Shown here one piece after another: positions 6,359 to 13,862 of a DNA stretch of 22,115 nt. This DNA is from UBA1737 sp964474685 (GTDB lineage: Bacteria; Bacillota_I; Bacilli_A; ML615J-28; CAG-313), in contig CAYYTE010000018.1 in the NCBI GenBank assembly GCA_964474685.1, positions 1 to 22,115 on the forward strand, given 5' to 3'. The notes under the pieces were generated by a model. That model searched no databases and had not been told where the DNA came from. It saw nothing but the letters and a program-made list of their open reading frames with translations. The stretch's first letter is position 1. Every line of letters starts with the position of its first letter. The position numbers were made by a program, and so were the translations under genes.

Positions 6359-8432
6359 ATTCTATAACGTAAGTAATTTTTCTCCAAGTAGAAGCAATCA
6401 CTTCACTCGAATACTCCACTAAAACACTCGAAACGTTCGGATCATTTGCTAAGAAAACAAGTTTATTATTCACATATTTATAACCGACAAGGACAATTAA
6501 ATGACCATTGGTTGTATAAGTTTTAAGATTTGATACCATCGTACCCTTTACAGAGATTCCTAAAGGACCATTGGTTAATAGTGAATATTGTAATTCATCT
6601 AAAGAATACATCCTATCGACATAACTATGAAATCCATATGCTCCCATTGTAACTACATTATAAGTCCAGTTACCATAAATGTTATGCCCATAGTCTTTTA
6701 CTATCCCCGCAATATATCGGTGTTCAAAAGAGTCATAGGATGAGAAATCAAAACCATGATATTTTAAAAGCATCGTAGTTGTAGTAGCACTACAAATAGA
6801 CCCCCCGATAATAGGTACTGCTCCTTGATATAATTTAGGAACATCATAACTAACATTTCTGTTAAATAAAGTATTTGAGATTGGATAAGAATAATTTTTT
6901 AAATTTAAAGCAAATGAAACTAATGATAATATAGGAGATGCATCACTTACTTGATCTCTTTTTAATACAATTTTAAAAGAGAGTGCGGTTGCATATAATC
7001 CTGAATTGCAAATAACCTCATCCGTGGATAATTTATAGGAACTAGATTTTGCATCTACAGCTTTATTTTCTTTTCCTAAACCCCATTCACCATAACTTAA
7101 ATAATCTCCCCATTCACCATCTACCATCAAACGAACATAAAGTTCAGCACTTGAAGTAAGACTTGTAATACAGCTCCAGCTAGCAACGAGTGAAGAAGCT
7201 TCTCTTATAGTAAAATTTTGTGACACGTATGTACCTGTTAATTCTTCTTCTTTTATAACTAATTGATTTTTCGCATTTTTAACAAGGTTCGTACAACCAG
7301 TATCTAAAAATTCATTTAAATCATCTCTTACTTGTAATAGATGGTCTTTTTTATTTATAACTTTCGTACTTGAAGCATTTGTTTCATAATCAATATTCAT
7401 TGTTTCCTCCCTAGAAGTAATACATACTGTTAAAATAATGGTAGTATCCGTTACAGGTTTTGTAAAGACACCCGTATTATCAATAACATTCGTATTACTT
7501 GATTTCCAAGCAATAGTAACCCCATATACCCCCGTAGTAGGCAAATACAAACTATAGGTAATATTCTTTGGAACCATAATATTATTCTTAGCCATATCGA
7601 TTCTTTCAGAATCTGTTAAACCTTTCACAACTACAAAAAACTTTGTTTGTTTCTTTGTTGAACCACTTGTTAATTCAAGATTTAGAATACATGTAGTATC
7701 TTTATAAGGAACATTCACTACTTTTCCACTATTCGATATTATGTCTGGAGATTCAGATGTCCAAACTCCTTTTATATTATAAGCAAAACTAGTTTCAAGA
7801 TCAAGGCTCTCCCCAACTCCAACTAACTCAGCAATATCATAGTCACGAATAATGGAATCAATTTTTTCAGTGTCATCTAACGCAACAACAACACAAACAT
7901 ATTCTTTTGAAAATATCTTGTCTCCATAATGAAAAGTTGCACTTAGGGTAACTTCACAATCATTTGTACGACGATTCACTACACCTTTTGTCGAAATGAT
8001 TTCATTTCTAGAAGATTCCCAAGTAATTTGAATATCTTCGTAAATCGTTGGTAAAATAAGATCCTGTTTTGTAGTTTCAGGAATTACTACAGAAGCAATT
8101 GCTTTTTTTAACACTCCTTCAACAACAATGGTGAAAGTTTTTTGAAGTTCTAAGCCTTCATAACTAAAGTTTGCGGTCAAAGTAACTGTAGTATCTTCAT
8201 AATCTGGAGTTATTTTTCCATTCGTTGCAAGAATTGTTGGATTTGAAGAAGTCCATTCTACATGAACGGAATTAATATCACTAGGTAACTCTAAATCCTT
8301 AGATGTAAAGTCATTAATTACTACACTATCAACTGTTTTTTCTAAATATTTTTGATTTTTTTCTTCCTTTGATTCACAGCCACTAAGGAATAGAACCATT
8401 AGAGTACAAAGAATGATAATCGTTTTTTTCAT
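6357..8432 (-). CDS. Surface lipoprotein with four Ig-like repeats and a C39-type cysteine peptidase domain
   Basis: 691 aa. The signal peptide ends in a lipobox, LSGC, with lipidated C19. Four tandem 75-85-residue repeats (about 32-107, 108-187, 188-271, 272-345) share a W-x-S-(S/E)-x-(N/P) turn, a 'G-x-(V/I/F)' strand and a 'DTT-(V/I)-x-L' strand; these match the atypical bacterial Ig-like domains of Bacillota surface proteins. A beta-rich module (about 395-510; WGDYLSYGEWG) resembles those preceding C39-like domains. The C-terminal ~165 residues fit the C39_2 peptidase fold: C547 in GGSICSATTTTMLLKYHG, H644 in NGHLIVLVGY and D664 in ANDPN as candidate triad. The substrate is unknown; there is no transporter or bacteriocin precursor nearby. 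AAGGAG lies 9 nt before the ATG. It has its own promoter and terminator. Confidence 0.85.
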   Translation of the reverse strand: MKKTIIILCTLMVLFLSGCESKEEKNQKYLEKTVDSVVINDFTSKDLELPSDINSVHVEWTSSNPTILATNGKITPDYEDTTVTLTANFSYEGLELQKTFTIVVEGVLKKAIASVVIPETTKQDLILPTIYEDIQITWESSRNEIISTKGVVNRRTNDCEVTLSATFHYGDKIFSKEYVCVVVALDDTEKIDSIIRDYDIAELVGVGESLDLETSFAYNIKGVWTSESPDIISNSGKVVNVPYKDTTCILNLELTSGSTKKQTKFFVVVKGLTDSERIDMAKNNIMVPKNITYSLYLPTTGVYGVTIAWKSSNTNVIDNTGVFTKPVTDTTIILTVCITSREETMNIDYETNASSTKVINKKDHLLQVRDDLNEFLDTGCTNLVKNAKNQLVIKEEELTGTYVSQNFTIREASSLVASWSCITSLTSSAELYVRLMVDGEWGDYLSYGEWGLGKENKAVDAKSSSYKLSTDEVICNSGLYATALSFKIVLKRDQVSDASPILSLVSFALNLKNYSYPISNTLFNRNVSYDVPKLYQGAVPIIGGSICSATTTTMLLKYHGFDFSSYDSFEHRYIAGIVKDYGHNIYGNWTYNVVTMGAYGFHSYVDRMYSLDELQYSLLTNGPLGISVKGTMVSNLKTYTTNGHLIVLVGYKYVNNKLVFLANDPNVSSVLVEYSSEVIASTWRKITYVIE

Positions 8433-8467
8433 TAACTAAAACTCCTTATTCAATTTATTCTTCTATT

Positions 8468-8496
8468 ATTTTATCATATATGACTATGAATTGCAA
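8468..8496 (-). promoter_or_regulatory. Promoter of the Ig/C39 lipoprotein gene
   Basis: TTGCAA (8496-8491), a 17-nt spacer and TAAAAT (8473-8468), about 35 nt before the ATG. Confidence 0.65.
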
Positions 8497-8697
8497 TGTA
8501 TTTTAAAAAAGAATATATGAACCATCTATGGATGATAAAAGCAACTGACATTGATTAAAGAAACTGTTTTCTTAATACTTGTAGTATATAATCTTTAGCA
8601 CTCTTAATAAATATTAGTATTCCATCCAAGTCATAATTTACTAAAAGAGAGAATATCATAAAAAAGATAGGACAAAATAAATTGTCAAGCAAAAAAA
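8497..8697. other. Intergenic spacer with no gene seen
   Basis: AT-rich spacer between the divergent lipoprotein and tRNA-Cys promoters. The longest plus-strand ATG frame I examined is about a dozen codons with no ribosome binding site. There is a TATAAT at 8587-8592 but no matching -35. A short imperfect inverted repeat (TTAAAGAAAC with TTTTCTTAA, about 8554-8575) is present. Nothing here supports a gene. Confidence 0.6.
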
Positions 8698-8726
8698 TTG
8701 ACTATACATTCTTATTATGATAAAAT
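8698..8726 (+). promoter_or_regulatory. Promoter of tRNA-Cys
   Basis: TTGACT (8698-8703), a 17-nt spacer and TAAAAT (8721-8726), ending 14 nt before the mature tRNA 5' end. Confidence 0.75.
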
Positions 8727-8740
8727 AAAACAATGTAAAT

Positions 8741-8814
8741 GGCTCTGTAGCCAAGTGGTAAGGCAAGGGTCTGCAACACCCTGATCACCGGTCCAAATCC
8801 GGTTGGAGCCTCCA
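8741..8814 (+). tRNA. tRNA-Cys (anticodon GCA)
   Basis: A 74-nt cloverleaf with encoded CCA. The acceptor GGCTCTG pairs with TGGAGCC (two G-U pairs), with discriminator U73, the Cys identity base. The D arm is GCC-AAGTGGTAA-GGC. The anticodon stem AGGGT/ACCCT holds the loop CTGCAAC, anticodon GCA at its centre. The T stem is ACCGG/CCGGT. The T loop reads TCCAAAT where TTCAAAT is expected, so position 55 is C rather than the near-universal U. It is a single tRNA gene with its own promoter and terminator, on the opposite strand to the surrounding operons. Confidence 0.97.
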
Positions 8815-8826
8815 TTTATAGATAAT

Positions 8827-8853
8827 AAGAACTTTTTAAAAAAGTTCTTTTTT
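8827..8853 (+). terminator. Terminator of tRNA-Cys
   Basis: AAGAACTT (8827-8834) pairs with AAGTTCTT (8842-8849), extendable into the T/A-rich loop, followed by a run of T to 8853. It starts 12 nt after the CCA end. Confidence 0.88.
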
Positions 8854-8855
8854 AC

Positions 8856-8881
8856 AAAAAGGTAAGGATAAAACCCTTACC
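8856..8881 (-). terminator. Terminator at the end of the apt-relA...endonuclease operon
   Basis: On the minus strand GGTAAGG (8881-8875) pairs with CCTTACC (8867-8861), followed by TTTTT (8860-8856). It lies just after the endonuclease stop codon and back-to-back with the tRNA terminator. Confidence 0.88.
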
Positions 8882-8888
8882 TTTTATA

Positions 8889-9947
8889 TTATCCCCATAT
8901 TGAGGAAGCAAAATTAGGATAATCAATGAAAGGATTACGATTTCCTTGAATAGAATACGCTCTTTCATTTCTTGTGATTTCAAGAGAATCCACAGGGTCA
9001 GATTCATTCCATTGTAGTAACATCTCATAAGAACTTGCAACACCAGTAATTTTATAAGAATCTGATTGTGAATATCGCGTCATCATATAAAACACAATTC
9101 TTGCAATATCTCCTTTGACATTATCGTTTGGTTCAAAGGTGTTGTTACCGAGTTTTCCAACCAATTGATTTCCATAATATACTTGTTTACCAGAAGTTAC
9201 AACACTATAAATATTATTTCCTCTCGTTGAATTCACTACAGGGTCTTCAGGACGGAGATGATGAATATCACTACCAGCACCAGAGGTCTTAAACCAACCC
9301 GTAGATTGAGGCCATACGTGTTCACGATTCCATACATCTCCACCTCTCCAAGTAGACGATACCGATGCATGCGAATAAAATAATATAAGGTTTGCTTCAT
9401 TTGTTGGATCTTGGTCCGTATACGCTAAATCCGTTCTTAATTCATCATAAGACTCTGTATGTAAAACACTCGAAATTATGACTCTCAATTTTGTTAACAA
9501 GGCTTTTCCTTCTAATCCAGCTGTACCATCATAATAGGTTATTGGATTTGTTCCCTCCGTAGCTTTATATTCAAACGTCACTTTTGAGGAAATATCCGAA
9601 TTCAAAAATCCTCCTGAAGAAGATAGTGATTGAATAGAAACCTTATATGTTCCAGAGTTTGCTAGTTCAATTGCAATTCCCTTTACTCCATCCTCTAAAG
9701 ATACAATTTGTTTCTTAAAGAAGGTGGTAGCATCACCTAAATAGATATAAAGCATATAGTTTTTGCAATTTTCAACCCCTGTGAAATACGCAATAGAGCT
9801 ACCACTCGTAATATCCACACGAATATTTGTAGGAGTTTGAAGTTTTACTGAATCACCTGTTGAAGTAGTCGTATCGCAACTAAAACCAAATAGGGATATT
9901 AGTAAGATAGAAACAGTTAATAAAATCGATTTTAATTTCTTTTTCAT
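8889..9947 (-). CDS. Endonuclease I family nuclease, probable secreted lipoprotein
   Basis: 352 aa from an ATG preceded by AAAGGA at 6 nt; an in-frame TTG 15 nt upstream is less likely because it would place this ribosome binding site inside the gene. The N-terminal hydrophobic signal ends LFGFSC; with Cys24 this is an imperfect but plausible lipobox. A beta-sandwich, fibronectin-like region (about 37-130) precedes the nuclease. The endonuclease I signature is clear: WNREHVWPQS (H210) and DIHHLRPED (H229, H230), then NSTRGNN (N239), the metal-binding and catalytic cluster of this non-specific nuclease family. Such enzymes degrade extracellular DNA or RNA for nutrient scavenging. It follows the pseudouridine synthase gene by 15 nt and ends at a strong terminator, so it appears to be the last gene of the apt-relA transcript. 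Confidence 0.88.
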   Translation of the reverse strand: MKKKLKSILLTVSILLISLFGFSCDTTTSTGDSVKLQTPTNIRVDITSGSSIAYFTGVENCKNYMLYIYLGDATTFFKKQIVSLEDGVKGIAIELANSGTYKVSIQSLSSSGGFLNSDISSKVTFEYKATEGTNPITYYDGTAGLEGKALLTKLRVIISSVLHTESYDELRTDLAYTDQDPTNEANLILFYSHASVSSTWRGGDVWNREHVWPQSTGWFKTSGAGSDIHHLRPEDPVVNSTRGNNIYSVVTSGKQVYYGNQLVGKLGNNTFEPNDNVKGDIARIVFYMMTRYSQSDSYKITGVASSYEMLLQWNESDPVDSLEITRNERAYSIQGNRNPFIDYPNFASSIWG

Positions 9948-9962
9948 GATGAATCCTTTCAA

Positions 9963-10859
9963 TTATTTATTTTTTGTATGTAATGCGATAAATTGTTGCA
10001 TATCTTCAGGCAATTTTGCTTGAATTGTAATCTTTTCATTTGTTACCGGGTGAACAAAACTTAACTCCTGACAATGAAGTAGTAAAGAAGTGTCTTTTGT
10101 TTCATTCGGGTTGTATATTTTATCTCCGACAATCGGACAACCAACGGATTGTAAATGTAATCTTATTTGATGAGTTTTTCCTGTTTCAATTACAACTTCC
10201 AAAAGTGAATATCGTTCATTTATACGTTTAACCAGTTTGTAATGAGTAATAGCTAAAGGTTTCTTATCAACAATAATCATTTTACCATTCACATGGCGAT
10301 CACGACCGATTCCTGTTTCAATGGTTTGACTAGGGAGCACTCTTCCTTCCACTATTGCTAAATATTTTTTATGAATCTCTTGATTCGTAAATATTTTTGC
10401 CATCATCGCTTCTGTAATAAAATCTTTTGCGTACAACAAACACCCACTTGTATCTTTATCTAATCGATGAGTATGATGAACACCCGATAGTTGATTGGTC
10501 TCTTTGTAATAATTTGCGACAATATTTGCCATAGTAAAAGCATATTCTTTTTTTTCAGGATAGATAATACAATTACGAATCTTATTTACACATAGCAAAT
10601 AGTCATCTTCATATAAGACTTCTATGGAAGCGTTATAAGGTGGATAATCATCTTTTTCAAATCCAGTGCAATCAATGGAAACATAATCCCGAAAATGTAA
10701 ATAGGTATCTTTTGTACATACTACTCCATTTACAAAACAAGCACCTGATTGAATTAAAATGTTTTGCTTCGATTTTGCTAAACCAATTTTAGTGAGAAAA
10801 TCGCAAAATGACATTTTTTGATATTCCTTAGGGATTATCATATTAAAATAATGTTCCAT
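9963..10859 (-). CDS. RluA/RluD-family rRNA pseudouridine synthase with S4 domain
   Basis: 298 aa. An N-terminal S4 RNA-binding domain (about residues 15-65; LIQSGACFVNG) precedes the RluA-type catalytic domain. The catalytic Asp is in HRLDKDTSG (D134 from this start). The later motifs GKTHQIRLHLQSVGCPIVGD and LLLHC are the expected family signatures. It converts specific uridines in RNA, usually 23S rRNA, to pseudouridine; the exact site (RluC-, RluD- or YhcT-type) cannot be read here. The ATG at 10859 is preferred over the in-frame GTG at 10865 because that GTG is part of the GAGGTG ribosome binding site. It lies between a membrane protein gene and the endonuclease gene on the same strand, with no terminator between. 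Confidence 0.93.
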   Translation of the reverse strand: MEHYFNMIIPKEYQKMSFCDFLTKIGLAKSKQNILIQSGACFVNGVVCTKDTYLHFRDYVSIDCTGFEKDDYPPYNASIEVLYEDDYLLCVNKIRNCIIYPEKKEYAFTMANIVANYYKETNQLSGVHHTHRLDKDTSGCLLYAKDFITEAMMAKIFTNQEIHKKYLAIVEGRVLPSQTIETGIGRDRHVNGKMIIVDKKPLAITHYKLVKRINERYSLLEVVIETGKTHQIRLHLQSVGCPIVGDKIYNPNETKDTSLLLHCQELSFVHPVTNEKITIQAKLPEDMQQFIALHTKNK

Positions 10860-10903
10860 ATTCACCTCATAACAAAACTTTCTTAATAATAACTAGAATC
10901 ATT

Positions 10904-12232
10904 CTATCCAATTTGAGCAAAATCATCCTCTGATTTCTTTAAGTTGCGAAACTTAACATCTTCTGTGGAAGGCTTTTGGGGATTATTCGGATTCTGTGGC
11001 GAATTAATTCCAGTAACATTTTCTGTATTGATACGGAAGGTTACAAACAAGTAATAAATCGCTTGGAAGGCAAGAATAAATAACGCAAATTTTTCATAAA
11101 CCTGGAAAATACCCCATATAACACTAATCAATGATACTTCTAAATAACAAATCGAAGCAATGGCATAGTATTCACGATAAGTCTTTAATTCGAAACGTTT
11201 AGAAACAAGCCATGTTACAAATACCCACAAAAATGGGAAAATAATAGAAATTATTAGTGACATTAAAGCATACGCTAGTTTTGCTGAAGCAGCTTGATTA
11301 TCAATCATAGCCTCTGTTGTAGAATCAAGGAAAGTCTTAAGACTTTGTTCTTTACTTAAATCTAACTCTACTCCTAAATCGGTTAATTGACCATAATTAA
11401 AGCTCCTTGCATAAAGAGCAGTTGAAAGGTTTTCTTGATGTCTTGTAGATGCTTTTACAATTCCTCTTTGTAATACTAACTGTTGAAAATCCGGATTTTG
11501 AATTGTAAAATCAATTACATCATCTTTTAAGCAACTACGAGTCCATTTCGTAGTATCAAAATCTCCAAAACTATTTAATACAAGTTCGGATTCAGTCTTT
11601 GGTAAATAGTATTCGAGTTCGGATGTCCCGGTTTTATAAATGCAACCATAGGGATCTAATATCGATTGAAAACTATCATCTTTGTAAACCTCTCCTAAAT
11701 CATACAAATAGAATAATTGGTCTTTTGTAAACAAAAAGAGAACATACGTTGTATCAACTTTACGATATTGATGAAAGTACCCTTCTAAATCAAATAACCC
11801 TTCTGTTAATTTGGATGGAGAAGCGGTAGTCCCAATAGAAGATAACGCTCCATAATCAAATACAAAGGTAAAATCAATTGTTTTCGATTTATCCTCTAAT
11901 AAAATAGACATGTTTTTTACATATCCACTATCTGTACTACCTTCTACTGGTAATAAATAATCACCGGTAATCGATTGTTCTTTATATACAATCGTGGTAT
12001 TCTCTACTTTACTGGTAAAAGCCGGTAATTTTTCATTTGTGGAAACCTGACTCGTGTCTACTCTTAAGAATGATTCACTTGTTTTCTTACGAGTAATTAA
12101 ATTTGAAGTAGAAATATTAACAAAAGCACTTAATATGAATAAGAATAGTGCTAAAAAGAAATTCATCTTACGATGAACAACCATTTTCCTTGGGAAAATG
12201 ATAGATTGTAAAAATTCAGGAAATTTTTTCAT
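10904..12232 (-). CDS. Membrane protein of unknown function, one N-terminal and three C-terminal helices
   Basis: 442 aa. A short cytoplasmic N-terminus (MKKFPEFLQSIIFPRK) leads into helix 1 (about 24-41). A large, probably extracytoplasmic domain of ~270 residues (about 45-318) follows, then three helices (about 319-342, 354-376, 381-399) and a polar Asn/Pro-rich cytoplasmic tail (INSPQNPNNPQKP). The layout, including the 'Phe-x(n)-Ile/Leu-x-x-Pro-Arg/Lys' start, resembles DUF1189 proteins of Bacilli, but it is longer and I cannot confirm membership. GGAG precedes the ATG. It lies 33 nt after the unassigned gene and 44 nt before the pseudouridine synthase gene, in what looks like one transcript with relA and dtd. 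Confidence 0.75.
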   Translation of the reverse strand: MKKFPEFLQSIIFPRKMVVHRKMNFFLALFLFILSAFVNISTSNLITRKKTSESFLRVDTSQVSTNEKLPAFTSKVENTTIVYKEQSITGDYLLPVEGSTDSGYVKNMSILLEDKSKTIDFTFVFDYGALSSIGTTASPSKLTEGLFDLEGYFHQYRKVDTTYVLFLFTKDQLFYLYDLGEVYKDDSFQSILDPYGCIYKTGTSELEYYLPKTESELVLNSFGDFDTTKWTRSCLKDDVIDFTIQNPDFQQLVLQRGIVKASTRHQENLSTALYARSFNYGQLTDLGVELDLSKEQSLKTFLDSTTEAMIDNQAASAKLAYALMSLIISIIFPFLWVFVTWLVSKRFELKTYREYYAIASICYLEVSLISVIWGIFQVYEKFALFILAFQAIYYLFVTFRINTENVTGINSPQNPNNPQKPSTEDVKFRNLKKSEDDFAQIG

Positions 12233-12265
12233 TTGTTCTCCATTCTAAAAAGAAATATCAATGAA

Positions 12266-13420
12266 TCAAGAATTCATTAATTTGAAATTTGCTTCTTCTG
12301 TTTGTTTTCTATATTTCACATATTCATTCCAATTAAAAGTATCAGGATGAACACTATGTAAATAGTCAATAATAGATTCAATACGAGTATCTTTAGTAAA
12401 ATCCTTACCAGAAGATAACAAGTATAAGTTGCTTTTTTTAAATAGATGAAGAAATGATAAACTATCGTTTTTCTTTACCATCTTTAAAAAGATTAGAATA
12501 ATTTGATTTAAATCAAGTTCAATTACATAATAACTGGATTCCTGAAATCTTGAATTTAGTTCTAAAAACAAGGAATCATATTGTTTTATAGTAATATTCG
12601 TTTTTAAATCAAGATAGATAATTGAACTTGCTGAATTCATTAATTCAGTTGAAAGACAAGATTTACTATAAATTGGATGAATGATTTGTGATTTTGTTAA
12701 TTTGGATTGAATATAAACATCCACATTTTTAATCTCATCGGTTATTTTAAACACATTGGGACCGTTTTTAAAATCATCTAATTTACTTAAACTCTTATTG
12801 TCTTTTGCTTCTACCTCAAGAGTTGGTAAATTTAATAATTCTTTTAAATCGGAACTCACCATGAATCGGTTTGTTTCAAGCGACTCCACTAAATAGTATT
12901 TCCCATATTGATTAAACATTTTATTTTTTATAATTTGCGTAAACTCATTGGTTTCATCACTACTCAAATTTAAAAATAATGTTCTTAATCCCGATAAGGA
13001 AATATCAAATGATGTTACTTCATCATTAAAATAAAAGAGTATAAATCCTAAAAAAGTATCTTGATAACAACAAGGAAAACCCCAAATTGTTTGAAAATGT
13101 AAATCTTGAACATTTTTTAGATAAAAAGGGTCCAATATTTCACTTGTAAAATCATTATAATTTGCATGAAATACTGAAGAATCACTCGCCAAAAGCAATT
13201 CAAATAAAGAATTATTCATTTGGTCTAATTGTAATTCTTTCGAATATACTCTAGGAGGTCGAACTAAATAGCTAGTGAGCGAATCATTTTTATGAAAGAT
13301 ACGCGATACACTTTGATTTGAATTTAAGTTTAATTTACAAATTGTTATTTGTTCAACATCATGTAACGATAGTTCTTGATGAATTCCATTTAAATATTCA
13401 AAAATAACATTACGATACAC
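12266..13420 (-). CDS. Unassigned two-domain protein, GTG start overlapping dtd
   Basis: 384 aa, no signal peptide or membrane helix. The start is a GTG with GGGAGG exactly 6 nt upstream, inside the end of dtd (11-nt overlap); two ATG codons 36 nt further up lack a comparable site. The first ~160 residues alternate strands and helices and contain DPFYLKNVQDLHFQTIWGFP then FLGFILFYFN, which resembles a GAF-type sensory fold. The last ~130 residues (SSIIYLDLKTNI, YYVIELDLNQIILIFLK) have the strand pattern of a much-decayed nucleotide-cyclase-like or receiver-like domain, with no GGDEF or EAL motif. I do not recognise the family. Being tied to dtd translation and to relA suggests a housekeeping rather than accessory role; this is inference. 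Confidence 0.8.
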   Translation of the reverse strand: MYRNVIFEYLNGIHQELSLHDVEQITICKLNLNSNQSVSRIFHKNDSLTSYLVRPPRVYSKELQLDQMNNSLFELLLASDSSVFHANYNDFTSEILDPFYLKNVQDLHFQTIWGFPCCYQDTFLGFILFYFNDEVTSFDISLSGLRTLFLNLSSDETNEFTQIIKNKMFNQYGKYYLVESLETNRFMVSSDLKELLNLPTLEVEAKDNKSLSKLDDFKNGPNVFKITDEIKNVDVYIQSKLTKSQIIHPIYSKSCLSTELMNSASSIIYLDLKTNITIKQYDSLFLELNSRFQESSYYVIELDLNQIILIFLKMVKKNDSLSFLHLFKKSNLYLLSSGKDFTKDTRIESIIDYLHSVHPDTFNWNEYVKYRKQTEEANFKLMNS

Positions 13421-13862
13421 AATCTTCCTCCCATAGAATAGTAACAGGACCATCACATATAGGATTTAACTTCATATCTGCGCCAAAGATTCCTGTTTCT
13501 ACTTTCACATTATACTTTAAAAATTCCTTATTAAATATTTCATAAAGTTCTTTTGCTTTATCATAGGCCATAGACTCAGTAAAAGAGGGGCGATTTCCCC
13601 CTTTTTTAAATGATCCATAAAGCGTAAATTGAGAAATAGATAAGACATTTCCACAAGAATCAAGTAAAGAGTCATTCATATGCCCATCTTTATCTGAAAA
13701 TATACGCATATTAACAATTTTTTTTACACTCTTTTGAATTACTTCTATATTATCCCCCGTGCGAAAGCCAACAAGTAACATAAGTCCTTGAGATATTGCT
13801 CCTGTAATCTTATCATCTACTATACAACTTGCTGAAAGTACTCTTTGAATAACTACTCTCAT
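13410..13862 (-). CDS. dtd: D-aminoacyl-tRNA deacylase
   Basis: Removes D-amino acids (and Gly from tRNA-Ala) mischarged onto tRNA; the active enzyme is a dimer. The full 150 aa are present. Motif 1 is SQFTLYG (77-83, with T80) and the cross-subunit Gly-cisPro motif is in CDGPVT (G138-P139), where the usual preceding Asn is Cys. The N-terminus MRVVIQRVLSASC is typical. ATGA overlap with the relA stop (13862-13859) means translation is probably coupled to relA; no good ribosome binding site is seen within 10 nt. The relA-dtd pairing is standard in Bacillota. Confidence 0.96.
   Translation of the reverse strand: MRVVIQRVLSASCIVDDKITGAISQGLMLLVGFRTGDNIEVIQKSVKKIVNMRIFSDKDGHMNDSLLDSCGNVLSISQFTLYGSFKKGGNRPSFTESMAYDKAKELYEIFNKEFLKYNVKVETGIFGADMKLNPICDGPVTILWEEDCVS

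Noticed and set aside
6357..8432. Possible DNA repeat array or CRISPR suggested by repetition in this gene
   Set aside because: The repetition is at protein level (four divergent Ig-like domains); no direct DNA repeats with spacers, insertion sequences or attachment sites were seen anywhere in the window.
8564..8592. TATAAT at 8587-8592 as a second plus-strand promoter upstream of tRNA-Cys
   Set aside because: The -35 position reads CTGTTT, only 2 of 6 matches, and a much better promoter lies at 8698-8726.
9948..9962. TTG start 15 nt upstream for the endonuclease
   Set aside because: The ATG at 9947 has AAAGGA at 6 nt and gives a clean signal peptide beginning MKKKLK.
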